DNA of 64,000 nucleotides, taken from positions 372,001 to 436,000 of the forward strand of contig NZ_JASAOI010000002.1 in the NCBI RefSeq assembly GCF_029953285.1, written 5' to 3'. This DNA is from Yinghuangia seranimata. GTDB taxonomy: Bacteria; Actinomycetota; Actinomycetes; Streptomycetales; Streptomycetaceae. The notes beneath the pieces are model-generated. The model had not been told where the DNA came from. It saw only the letters and a list, made by a program, of their open reading frames with translations, and made no database searches. Below, piece by piece: positions 33,846-41,485 of the stretch (within the stretch, counting starts at the first letter, position 1; every line of letters begins with the position of its first letter). Position numbers and translations under genes: made by a program.

Positions 33846-35183
33846 TCAGTCCTTCGGCCCGATTCCCAGGTAGCGCTCCAGGTTCCGGTGCGTGTTGATG
33901 ACCCGCTTCTCCTCCTGCGACAGCACCAGCTCGGTCAGCCCCGGCTGGTTCAGCCCGCGCTGGACACCGGCCAGGACCGCGGCGTCCTGGTTGAGGACGT
34001 AGCCCAGGTCCAGGTCCTCGAACGCCACGCGCAGGTCCGTCGGCCGGCGGTACGGCGCGTCCGGGCCCGCCGCGCGGCGGAACGCGAAGATGCCCATCTC
34101 GGCGGTCCCCGGCGTCGGCCCCGGCCGGGCCACCAGGGCGCTGAGAGTGTCGGCGGTCAGCAGCACCGAGCAGTTCGGGAACAGCTGGTACTGGTGCAGC
34201 CGCATGATCCGGTCGGTGTCGAAACCGGACAGGTCGGTGCCGGACGCCGCCACGTGCGCGCGGATCCGCTCGGCGATCACGTCCCGCAGCGTCGCGTCCT
34301 CCGGGACCGGCGGCACCGGGCCAGGCTCCGTCACGCCCATCCGCTGGCCCTGCGTCAGGACGAAGGAGTCCCACACCTCCTGGTCCGACAGGCCGGCCTT
34401 GATGCGCGGGCTGGCCAGGCCGTACAGCTGCTCGGACTTGCCGGTGTGGCCCCACAGCCGCTGCGGCGCGTTGACGTCGTCGATGTTGCCCATCAGCTCG
34501 GGGTGCAGCGTCTGGATGTGGTACGTCTCGCTGAACCCGTCCACGACCGTCTTCCAGTTCGCCGCGACGTCGCCGACCACCGTCGCCGTGCAGCGGAACT
34601 CCTCGACGCGCGCCCACGCCGCGTCCTCCGGCACCGCCTCCAGGTACGTGTCGAGGGCGTCCGCCTGCGGGTCGAGGTTGACGAACACGAACGGACCCCA
34701 CGTGTCCACGCGCGCCGCCAGCAGCGGGAACTCGGACAGCTTCAGCCCGCCGAACCCCTTCCGTCCGGGGACCCGGCGCAGCTGACCCGCGAGGTCCCAC
34801 GTCCAGCCGTGATAGCCGCACTTGAGCTCGGTCAGGCCTGAACCCGCGCCCGAGCACAGGCTGTTGCCGCGGTGCCGGCACACGTTCTGGAACGCGCGCA
34901 GCACACCCTCGTCGTCGCGCACGACGACGACGGCGTACGGGCCCACCCGGTACTCGAAGAAGTCGCCCGGCTCGGCGACATGGTCGACGCTGCAGGCGAG
35001 CTGCCAGGTCCGCGTCCACAACCGCCGCAGCTCCAGCTCCGCGAACTCGGCCGACGTGTACCGGTGGGCGGGCACCCGGACCAGGCCCGCGGACGGGTCG
35101 ACCGGGCCGGTCGCGGTGCCGTCGTCCACCCCCGTGTGCAGCCGGGCGTCGGCGGTCGCCGGGTGGTCCTGGGTCGCGGTCAT
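33846..35183 (-). CDS. Rieske non-heme iron oxygenase, alpha subunit
   Basis: This 445-residue oxygenase has the Rieske [2Fe-2S] ligands Cys102 and His104 (CRHRG) with Cys122 and His125 (CGYHGWTW), and the mononuclear iron site in GFSETYHIQTLH (His222, His227 and a later Asp). It would hydroxylate an aromatic or alicyclic ring, with electrons from a reductase not encoded nearby. ATG at 35183 follows AGGAGG by 5 nt. It is divergent from the TetR and P450 genes. A palindrome matching the IclR site at 25088 lies about 70 bp upstream. Confidence 0.92.
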   Translation of the reverse strand: MTATQDHPATADARLHTGVDDGTATGPVDPSAGLVRVPAHRYTSAEFAELELRRLWTRTWQLACSVDHVAEPGDFFEYRVGPYAVVVVRDDEGVLRAFQNVCRHRGNSLCSGAGSGLTELKCGYHGWTWDLAGQLRRVPGRKGFGGLKLSEFPLLAARVDTWGPFVFVNLDPQADALDTYLEAVPEDAAWARVEEFRCTATVVGDVAANWKTVVDGFSETYHIQTLHPELMGNIDDVNAPQRLWGHTGKSEQLYGLASPRIKAGLSDQEVWDSFVLTQGQRMGVTEPGPVPPVPEDATLRDVIAERIRAHVAASGTDLSGFDTDRIMRLHQYQLFPNCSVLLTADTLSALVARPGPTPGTAEMGIFAFRRAAGPDAPYRRPTDLRVAFEDLDLGYVLNQDAAVLAGVQRGLNQPGLTELVLSQEEKRVINTHRNLERYLGIGPKD

Positions 35184-35251
35184 GGCGCCTCCTGGGCGGA
35201 GCCTGGACGTGGGCGTGCGCAGGGTGCCACCGGGCCCTCGGCATGACAAGG

Positions 35252-35266
35252 GTCGCGCTATGCGAC
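35252..35266. promoter_or_regulatory. Second copy of the IclR-type palindrome
   Basis: GTCGCGCTATGCGAC contains TCGCGCTATGCGA, which differs by one base from TCGCACTATGCGA at 25088-25100 and keeps the same CTA centre and orientation relative to the downstream minus-strand oxygenase gene. Confidence 0.6.
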
Positions 35267-35348
35267 TACCTGTGTCCGACGTCGCTTCGCCTCCATCCCT
35301 CCCTTCGGGCGAAACCTTCCGCGAGACTGTGCGGACCCTTCTGTCTCA

Positions 35349-35432
35349 CTTGCCAAGCGGCAAGCCGAAAACCCCGAAAACACCGGGCCGCGTACAAAAA
35401 CTGATGCCCAATCACGCTTGTCATTCGGCAGC
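35349..35432. promoter_or_regulatory. Two related TetR-operator-like sites
   Basis: CTTGCCAAGCGGCAAG (35349-35364) is a 6-bp dyad with a 4-bp centre. A weaker version, CTTGTCATTCGGCAGC (35417-35432), matches it at 11 of 16 positions. Both lie between the divergent Rieske and TetR genes and are candidates for binding by that TetR. Confidence 0.5.
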
Positions 35433-35491
35433 CTTCGACGTACGTTCATGCGGCGGGCGACACACCGCAGCAGACCGCGAGGGGAGGGACG

Positions 35492-36061
35492 ATGGCCGCA
35501 CCGGCGCTCGAGGACACCTACGACAAGGTGCTCTCCGCAGCCGTGGAGCTGTTCGGCGAGCACGGCTTCGCCGGCACCTCGCTGCAGGCCATCGCCGACC
35601 GCGTCGGCGTCACCAAGGCCGCGCTGTACTACCACTTCCGCACCAAGGACGAGCTCCTCGACGCGCTGCTGCGCCCCGCCCTCAACGACCTCGACCGGGT
35701 CCTCGACACCGCCGAGCGCCGCAAGGGGCAGGCGGTCAGGCAGCGCGTGCTGTTCGAGGGCTACGTCGACTTCCTGATGCGCTACCGCACGCTCGCCGTC
35801 GTCCTCGACCGCGATGTGTCGGTGGGCACGCACCCCGCGATCAGGCCGCGCCTCGAGTCGATCACCGAACGAGTACGCAGCGTCCTGGACGACAACGACC
35901 GCCCCATCGAGTTCCGGGTCGCGGCGACCGTCGCGATGGGCGGCATCTACGCCGCCGTCGCCACGTTCCCCCACCTGCCCGACGACGAACTGCGCGGCGT
36001 CCTGCTGGACATCGTCCGCAGGCTGCTGTCGCCGAGGCGGACCAGAGCCGCGTCCGAGTGA
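35492..36061 (+). CDS. TetR-family regulator
   Basis: This 189-residue repressor has the HTH at about residues 10-55 (TSLQAIADRVGVTKAALYYHF), followed by a helical ligand domain. GAGGGGAGGGACG lies directly before the ATG. It sits between the divergent Rieske gene and the downstream P450 gene (172 bp later, same strand), so it likely controls one or both. The sites at 35349-35432 are candidate operators. The ligand is unknown; a steroid- or terpenoid-type molecule would fit the neighbours. Confidence 0.9.
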   Translation: MAAPALEDTYDKVLSAAVELFGEHGFAGTSLQAIADRVGVTKAALYYHFRTKDELLDALLRPALNDLDRVLDTAERRKGQAVRQRVLFEGYVDFLMRYRTLAVVLDRDVSVGTHPAIRPRLESITERVRSVLDDNDRPIEFRVAATVAMGGIYAAVATFPHLPDDELRGVLLDIVRRLLSPRRTRAASE

Positions 36062-36233
36062 CGCCTCTCGAACGCCCCGGCGGAACCGCCGCGGCGTCCG
36101 AGGGCGCGGCACCGGGTCCGCCGGCTCCGTCCCAGCCTGCGGCACCGGCCGCCGTCGCCCGTGCCCGACCGCTCAGACCCCGCACCACCCCGTACCGCCC
36201 CAGCACCTGTACACCCCGCCCGAGGAGGCTCCC

Positions 36234-37469
36234 ATGACGTGTCCGGTTCTCCCGGAAGGCTTCGACCCGACCGACCCGGACCTGTACATCGAGCGCCTCC
36301 CGCTCGAGGAGTTCGCCGAGCTGCGCCAGACCGCGCCGGTGAAGTGGGTCCCGCAGACGCCCGAGGTCTCCAACTTCGGCGACGACGGCTACTGGATGGT
36401 CACCCGGCACGCGGACGTCAAGGAGGTGTCCACCAAGCCGGAGCTGTACTCGACCAACCGCAACACCGCGATCATCCGCTTCGCCGAGGGCATGGACATC
36501 GGCTCCATCGACGCCCAGAAGCTCATCATGATCAACATCGACCCGCCGGAGCACACCCGGCTGCGTTCGATCGTGCAGCGCGGCTTCACCCCCCGCGCCA
36601 TCAACGCCCTCAAGGACACCCTCACCGAGCGCGCCGCCCGCATCGTCCACGAGGCCAAAAAGGAGGGCAGCGGCGACTTCGTCACGCAGGTCGCGTGCGA
36701 GCTCCCGCTCCAGGCCATCGCCGAGCTGATCGGCGTGCCGCAGGAGGACCGCGGCAAGATCTTCGAGTGGTCGAACCAGATGCTCGGCTACGACGACCCC
36801 GAGTACGCGTCCGACTCCTCCGTCGGCCCGGCCGCCGCCGCCGAGGTCATGATGTACTCGATGGGCATGGCCGAGAACCGCAAGGCCTGCCCCGCGCACG
36901 ACATCGTCTCCAAGCTCGTCGCCGCCGAGTCTGAAGGCTCGCTGTCCTCCGACGAGTTCGGCTTCTTCGTACTGCTCCTCGCGGTCGCCGGCAACGAGAC
37001 CACCCGCAACGCGATCACGCACGGCATGCTCGCGTTCTTCGACAACCCCGACCAGTGGGACCTCTACAAGCGGACCCGCCCGGAGACCACCGCCGACGAG
37101 ATCGTCCGCTACTCCTCGCCGGTCATGTCCTTCCAGCGCACCGCCACCGCCGACACGATCCTCGGCGGCCAGGAGATCAAGGAAGGCCAGCGCGTCGGCA
37201 TCTTCTACAGCTCCGCGAACTTCGACCCGCTGGTGTTCGAGAACCCCGACAAGTTCGACATCACCCGCGACCCGAACCCCCACCTGGGCTTCGGCGGCGG
37301 CGGCCCGCACTTCTGCCTCGGCGCCAACCTCGCGAAGATGGAGATCAACCTGATGTTCGAGGCCATCGCCGACGCGATGCCCGACATCCGCAAGGTCGGC
37401 GAAGCCCGCCGCCTCCGCCACGCCTGGATCAACGGCATCAAGGAACTCCAGGTCTCCTACACCGGCTGA
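36234..37469 (+). CDS. Cytochrome P450, CYP125-like
   Basis: This 411-residue heme monooxygenase has the I-helix oxygen-binding motif (AVAGNETTRNA), the ExxR pair in the K helix (ADEIVRY) and the heme-binding loop FGGGGPHFCLGANLAK with Cys361. The C-terminal stretch RLRHAWINGIKELQV resembles the CYP125/CYP142 group that oxidises the side chain of cholesterol and other sterols. The substrate here is inferred, not proven. GAGGAGG lies 5 nt before the ATG at 36234. With the Rieske oxygenase it points to oxidation of a hydrophobic ring compound. A strong terminator follows. Confidence 0.9.
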   Translation: MTCPVLPEGFDPTDPDLYIERLPLEEFAELRQTAPVKWVPQTPEVSNFGDDGYWMVTRHADVKEVSTKPELYSTNRNTAIIRFAEGMDIGSIDAQKLIMINIDPPEHTRLRSIVQRGFTPRAINALKDTLTERAARIVHEAKKEGSGDFVTQVACELPLQAIAELIGVPQEDRGKIFEWSNQMLGYDDPEYASDSSVGPAAAAEVMMYSMGMAENRKACPAHDIVSKLVAAESEGSLSSDEFGFFVLLLAVAGNETTRNAITHGMLAFFDNPDQWDLYKRTRPETTADEIVRYSSPVMSFQRTATADTILGGQEIKEGQRVGIFYSSANFDPLVFENPDKFDITRDPNPHLGFGGGGPHFCLGANLAKMEINLMFEAIADAMPDIRKVGEARRLRHAWINGIKELQVSYTG

Positions 37470-37523
37470 CCTGCGCGCCGGTCCGACCTGACCCCCCACA
37501 CCCCGGCCTGACCAGGCCGGTAT

Positions 37524-37572
37524 GACGAGGGCCCCTCCGCCTACGGGAGCAGCGGAGGGGCCCTCGTTCGCG
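37524..37572. terminator. Terminator, copy 1 of a duplicated element
   Basis: A 14-bp perfect stem (37527-37540 with 37552-37565) and an 11-nt loop follow the P450 gene. The 49-bp stretch is repeated in direct orientation at 37901-37949 with only four differences. Confidence 0.8.
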
Positions 37573-37696
37573 TTCGTGCCGCTCCGGTGAAAACCCGGTC
37601 GCCCCCAACGCGGCACCCACTTAGCCTTGTTCCACGCGGGCGTTGAGCACGGGGACGCACTCCGCGACGTACCACCCCCCGTCCATTCGGGGGCAT

Positions 37697-37769
37697 TGGC
37701 TTGTAGCTCAGAGGTCAGAGCACCCGGCTCCAACCCGGGGTGTCGCAGGTTCGACTCCTGCCAGGCCAG
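37697..37769 (+). tRNA. tRNA-Trp (CCA), atypical
   Basis: A complete cloverleaf: acceptor TGGCTTG/CAGGCCA (one G-T pair), D-arm GCTC/GAGC, anticodon stem CCCGG/CCGGG with loop CTCCAAC (anticodon CCA), variable GTGTC, T-arm GCAGG/CCTGC with loop TTCGACT. The discriminator base is G, as required for Trp. It starts with a U1-A72 pair, rare outside glutamine tRNAs, and its stems differ from the usual actinomycete tRNA-Trp, so it may be a second isoacceptor. No CCA is encoded directly at the 3' end. The next tRNA starts 6 bp later, so they form one transcript. Confidence 0.85.
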
Positions 37770-37774
37770 CACCA

Positions 37775-37860
37775 GGAGGGTTGCCAGAGCTGGTAATGGG
37801 TCCGCCCGCTAAGCGGAAGCCCCGGGAGACCGGGCGCGCGTTCGAATCGCGCACCCTCCG
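37775..37860 (+). tRNA. tRNA-Ser (GCU), atypical position 33
   Basis: Acceptor GGAGGGT/ACCCTCC with discriminator G, short D-stem CCA/TGG, anticodon stem TCCGC/GCGGA, loop CCGCTAA (anticodon GCT), a long variable arm (CCCGG/CCGGG, GAGA loop) typical of serine tRNAs, and T-arm GCGCG/CGCGC with TTCGAAT. Position 33, almost always U, is C here (base 37807). That weakens the U-turn and is very unusual for a tRNA used in translation. It directly follows the atypical tRNA-Trp. Confidence 0.82.
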
Positions 37861-37900
37861 CTCGTGAACACCGTTCGGTCGATGCATCGGAAGAGGCATT

Positions 37901-37949
37901 GACGAAGGCCCCTCCGTCTGCGGGAGCAGCGGAGGGGCCCTCGTTCGTG
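37901..37949. terminator. Terminator, copy 2 of the duplicated element
   Basis: Nearly the same as 37524-37572 (45 of 49 bases identical), again GGCCCCTCC paired with GGAGGGGCC. It ends both the tRNA transcript and the converging MarR transcript. Confidence 0.78.
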
Positions 37950-37951
37950 CG

Positions 37952-38374
37952 CTAGTCGTCGATCTTGGCCAGGAGGGTTTCCAGGGCGGCCAGTTCGTCG
38001 GGGGTCAGGCGGGAGAGGGTGGCCGGGGGCTCGGCGAGGATGGCTTCGGCTCGGCGGGCGATCTCGTGGCCTGCTTCGGTGGGGCTGACGAGCTTGGCGC
38101 GGCGGTCGTCGGGGTCGACGGCGCGGGTGACGAGGCCGCGCTGTTCGAGGTCGTCCACGAGGAGGGTCATGTACGGCTTGTCGGTGACCATCTCGGCCGC
38201 CAGTTCGCTCATCCGCATCGGTCCGCGCGCGAGGCGGCGTAGGACGCGGCTGCGGGCGAAGCTCATGCCGGTGGCGTCGATGACCTCGCGGCGGCGGTCG
38301 GAGGACTCCAGGACCAGGCGCCGCATGCGGGCGAAGACCCGGCTGGCGGCTGCGCGTTGCTCGTCGTCGTTCAT
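37952..38374 (-). CDS. MarR-family regulator
   Basis: This 140-residue winged-helix repressor has recognition region MRMSELAAEMVTDKPYMTLL followed by the wing with DPDDRRAKLV, typical of MarR. ATG at 38374 overlaps the stop of the upstream MFS gene (ATGA), so the two are translationally coupled. In most MarR/pump pairs the regulator is first or divergent; here it follows the pump. The likely operator is the dyad at 39829-39871 before the MFS gene, which would give autoregulation of the whole operon. Confidence 0.9.
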   Translation of the reverse strand: MNDDEQRAAASRVFARMRRLVLESSDRRREVIDATGMSFARSRVLRRLARGPMRMSELAAEMVTDKPYMTLLVDDLEQRGLVTRAVDPDDRRAKLVSPTEAGHEIARRAEAILAEPPATLSRLTPDELAALETLLAKIDD

Positions 38375-39816
38375 GGTGTGGGGATCGGCGTCCTGGATTC
38401 CGTCGGGCTGAGCTGGGCGGCGACGCGGGCGGCCGACCTCGCGGCCGCCGGGCCAGTGGTGAGGATACCCAGCAGGACGACGGCCAGGCCACAGCCGGTG
38501 ATCATCCACCAGCCGACGTGGCTGGCGGCCGCGAAACCGTCGTGCAGCGGGCCGCCCACGGAGGACACGACCACGGAGACGATGACGGCGATGCCCAGCG
38601 ACTGGCCGGTCATCCGGCTGGTGGTGGCCACGGCCGCAGCGACGCCGGCCTGGCTGCGGGGCATGCCGGAGACGGCGGTGTTGGTGATCGGCGCGTTGAT
38701 CATCCCGAAGCCGAGGCCGAGCACGAGGTACGCGGCGATCAGCTGGGCGGTCGAGGTGTCGTCGCTCAGGCCGGTCAGCAGCAGTGCGCCGACGGCGATG
38801 GCGGCTCCCGCGATCAGCAGCGACGGGCGCGGGCCGCGGGCGGCGACGAGGCGTCCGGACACGGGGGAGAACAGCGCGGTCATCGCCGCGACCGGCAGCG
38901 TGTAGAGGCCGGCCTTGGCCGCGCTGTAGCCGAGCACGTCCTGCAGGTACACGGTGTTGAGGAAAAGGAACGCGCCGAGCGAGGCGAACCCGCACACGGC
39001 GGTGACGGTCGCGCCGGCGAACGGCACGCTGCGGAAGAACCTCGGGTCGATGAGCGGTTCGGTGCGGCGCGACTCCCAGCGGACGAACACGATCAGCGCG
39101 GCCGCCGCGACGGCGAGCCCGGCGATCGTGCGCGGCGCGGTCCAGCCGACGCCGGGCGCCTCGATGAGGGTGAACGTCAGGGAGGCCAGCAGCACGATCA
39201 TGAGGACCTGGCCGACGGGGTCGGGGCGCCGCGCGTGCTCGGCGCGGGACTCCGGGATGTAGCGCTGCGCGAGCGCTATCCCGGCGATGCCGACCGGGAT
39301 GTTGATCAGGAAGACGGCCTCCCACCCGACCGTGCCCACGAGCGCGCCGCCGACCACCGGGCCGAGCGCCATGCTGAGGCCGAAGACGCCGCCCCAGATG
39401 CCGATGGCGCGGGCACGTTCGGCCGGGTCGGTGAAGGTGTTCGTGACGATCGACATCGCCACCGGGTTGAGCATCGAGCCGCCTATGGCCTGGACGACGC
39501 GTGCCGCGATGAGCCAGTTGAGTCCGGGCGCGAGGCTGCACAGCAGTGAGCCGACCGTGAACAGCGCGAGTCCGGTCTGGAAGGTGCGGCGGCGGCCGAT
39601 CCGGTCGCCGGTGGAGCCGGCCAGCATCAGCAGGCTCGCCATGACGACGGTGTACGCGTTGACGACCCACTGCAGTCCGGAGACCGGGGCGTGCAGGTCG
39701 TCCTGGATGGCGGGGAGCGCGACGTTCACGATCGTGGCGTCGATGCCGACGATGAACAGGCTCATGCAGCAGATCGCCAGGATCAGCGCTCGTCTGCGGG
39801 GGGTGGACTCAGGCAT
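38371..39816 (-). CDS. MFS drug efflux transporter, DHA2 (EmrB/QacA) type
   Basis: This 481-residue transporter should have 14 membrane helices. It shows the family motifs IVNVALPAIQDDL in helix 1, GDRIGRRRTF (motif A) and LGPVVGGALV (motif C, antiporter signature) in helix 5. It would expel a drug-like compound in exchange for protons. It is the first gene of a two-gene operon with MarR; the start at 39816 lies 13 bp from a 43-bp nested dyad. The substrate is unknown. Confidence 0.92.
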   Translation of the reverse strand: MPESTPRRRALILAICCMSLFIVGIDATIVNVALPAIQDDLHAPVSGLQWVVNAYTVVMASLLMLAGSTGDRIGRRRTFQTGLALFTVGSLLCSLAPGLNWLIAARVVQAIGGSMLNPVAMSIVTNTFTDPAERARAIGIWGGVFGLSMALGPVVGGALVGTVGWEAVFLINIPVGIAGIALAQRYIPESRAEHARRPDPVGQVLMIVLLASLTFTLIEAPGVGWTAPRTIAGLAVAAAALIVFVRWESRRTEPLIDPRFFRSVPFAGATVTAVCGFASLGAFLFLNTVYLQDVLGYSAAKAGLYTLPVAAMTALFSPVSGRLVAARGPRPSLLIAGAAIAVGALLLTGLSDDTSTAQLIAAYLVLGLGFGMINAPITNTAVSGMPRSQAGVAAAVATTSRMTGQSLGIAVIVSVVVSSVGGPLHDGFAAASHVGWWMITGCGLAVVLLGILTTGPAAARSAARVAAQLSPTESRTPIPTP

Positions 39817-39828
39817 GGAGGTCTCCCG

Positions 39829-39871
39829 AGATAGTTCAGAATCTATAACAGTTATGAGACTACAACTATCT
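39829..39871. promoter_or_regulatory. MarR operator: nested dyad
   Basis: AGATAGTT (39829-39836) pairs with AACTATCT (39864-39871), and inside it ATAAC-A-GTTAT (39845-39855) has the same centre at 39850. It is AT-rich, lies just upstream of the MFS start and overlaps its likely promoter. The arrangement fits a MarR dimer binding the inner site with a second site around it. Confidence 0.75.
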
Positions 39872-39942
39872 TCGGGCGTGCGAAAGGGGAGGCCCGGCGG
39901 GGGCCGGGCCTCTGGGTGTCGTGCGGTGCTGTCGGGGGCGGG

Positions 39943-40473
39943 TCAGCCGCCGAGCGTCGCCCAGCCGTACGTCGGGCACGGCCAGCGGTGGCCGCACTCC
40001 GCGCAGGTGCCGTCGTCCGTGCGGGTGTGCGCCTCGGCGATGCGGGCGAGCCGGACCGCGGCGGAGGGGGTGTCCGGGGCGTTGCTCGAAGCGGCGTCCT
40101 CGTCCGCGCGTCCGACGGCCGCGAGCTCGGCCAGCGCCTGCTGCCAGTCGCGGAAGCGGATCGCGCGGTCGTCCAGGTATGCGTGCGCGGCCAGCTTGCG
40201 GTTGGTGACCAGCACCGTGCCGCGGGTGTTCCAGAACTTGCGGGCCCGCGTCGTGTCCGCCTTCGCCGGGACGCCCCGCTCGTTCAGCCACTCGGCGACC
40301 TGGTCGACGGCGCGGGTGGTGAACACGAACACCGCGTCGTCGGCCAGGAGGAGGTGCAGCGCGTCCAACGCGCCCGGCAGCGGCGGGTCGTAGATCGTGC
40401 CGTCGTGCCAGCCGCGGGAGTAGGCGTGGATGACGCCGTCGAAGTCGACGGCCAGAGTGCGCGAACGGGGCAT
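39943..40473 (-). CDS. HAD-like phosphatase domain protein with Cys-rich tail
   Basis: This 176-residue protein begins with the HAD motif (LAVDFDGVIHAY) and has motif-II and -III-like segments (VFVFTTRA, then ARKFWNTRGTVLVTNRK and HAYLDDRAIRF with the final DD). The first 120 residues are thus a small HAD hydrolase, of a kind also common in phages. The last 50 residues have a CAECGHRWPCPTY segment that may bind zinc. ATG at 40473 gives the normal N-terminus. The substrate is unknown. Confidence 0.78.
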   Translation of the reverse strand: MPRSRTLAVDFDGVIHAYSRGWHDGTIYDPPLPGALDALHLLLADDAVFVFTTRAVDQVAEWLNERGVPAKADTTRARKFWNTRGTVLVTNRKLAAHAYLDDRAIRFRDWQQALAELAAVGRADEDAASSNAPDTPSAAVRLARIAEAHTRTDDGTCAECGHRWPCPTYGWATLGG

Positions 40474-40651
40474 GGCTTGATCGTCGCATCCCGGCCTTTC
40501 GGCCGGTGGATCATGTCCGGCCTGCGGTGATTCAGCCGTTCTGGTCGTCCCAGCCGTGTCACGGAATCCCGCATTCCGGGGTTCGTACGCTCGTACGGGT
40601 GGCGCGTCGCTAGGGTTCCGGGAGCCGAGCCGTTCCCAGGAGACACCCATC

Positions 40652-41296
40652 ATGCGCACACACGCCGCACGCATAGCCCTCGCCCTCGTGGCGGCAGGAA
40701 CCCTGACCGTGTCGGGGTGCAGCGGCGGAGGATCCGGCAAGGACGCCAAGCCCAAGCCCTCCGCCAAGGACACCGCGGCCGGCCAGGGCGTCGTCCAGCC
40801 CACGATCAACATGCCGGACCTGGTCGGCAAGGACCTCGCCGCGGCGACCGAGGCCGTCAAGGCGGCCGGTTTCGCCGATATCGGGTTCCACGACGCGCTG
40901 GGCCAGAACCGAACGCCCGCCGGCGACACCAAGTGGAAGGTCTGCGACCAGAGCCCGAAACCGGGCCCGTCCAGCCCGAAGGACAAGGTCGACCTGGGCG
41001 CCGTGCTCACCAAGGAGACGTGCAGCGGCGCGCCGACGGCGAAGCCCACCCAGCCCGACACGCCCGCGCCGCCGAGCCCGACGCGCACCACCGCGCAGCC
41101 GACCCGTGACCCGGGCGACCCGTTCCCGTTCCCGACGGGCAAGCCCACCAAGCCGGGCGGCGGGTTCCCGACCTTCGTCTTCTACCGCACGTGCGCCGAG
41201 GCCAAGGCGGCCGGTGCGGCGCCGCTGTACGAGGGGCAGCCGGGGTACAGCCGGCACCTGGACCGCGACGGCGACGGGATCGCCTGCGACAAGTAG
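40652..41296 (+). CDS. Lipoprotein with PASTA and Excalibur domains
   Basis: This 214-residue exported protein has a signal peptide and lipobox (SGCS, lipid-carrying cysteine near residue 22). One PASTA-like domain (about residues 50-125: MPDLVGKDLAAATEAVKAAGF) may bind peptidoglycan fragments. A Pro/Thr-rich spacer leads to a C-terminal Excalibur calcium-binding loop (DRDGDGIACD). CCAGGAG lies 11 nt before the ATG. It likely sits on the outer face of the membrane and contacts the wall. A 13-bp hairpin downstream terminates it. Confidence 0.87.
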   Translation: MRTHAARIALALVAAGTLTVSGCSGGGSGKDAKPKPSAKDTAAGQGVVQPTINMPDLVGKDLAAATEAVKAAGFADIGFHDALGQNRTPAGDTKWKVCDQSPKPGPSSPKDKVDLGAVLTKETCSGAPTAKPTQPDTPAPPSPTRTTAQPTRDPGDPFPFPTGKPTKPGGGFPTFVFYRTCAEAKAAGAAPLYEGQPGYSRHLDRDGDGIACDK

Positions 41297-41400
41297 GCGC
41301 CTTGGTTCAGCGGGCGGAAATCCGCTCGAACACATGAACAACCATCGGGTGCGTTGACCCTTTCGGAGGTATCTGGCCCGATTCGCTGGCCCTGGCGGGG

Positions 41401-41443
41401 CCGGGCACGGAAGACTTTTCGCCATCGGAACTTCCGTGCCCGG
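41401..41443 (+). terminator. Hairpin terminator
   Basis: CCGGGCACGGAAG (41401-41413) pairs perfectly with 41431-41443 around a 17-nt loop, between the Excalibur lipoprotein and the lysin gene. Confidence 0.6.
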
Positions 41444-41485
41444 TGGCCGTGGTGCCCCGGGTGCGCTGTCAGTCGGGGGGCTGCC

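Noticed and set aside
33846-37469. Complete steroid-degradation cluster
   Set aside because: The P450 resembles CYP125 and a Rieske oxygenase is present, but no KstD, HsaC, Mce or beta-oxidation genes are in the window. Only an oxidative catabolic set is claimed.
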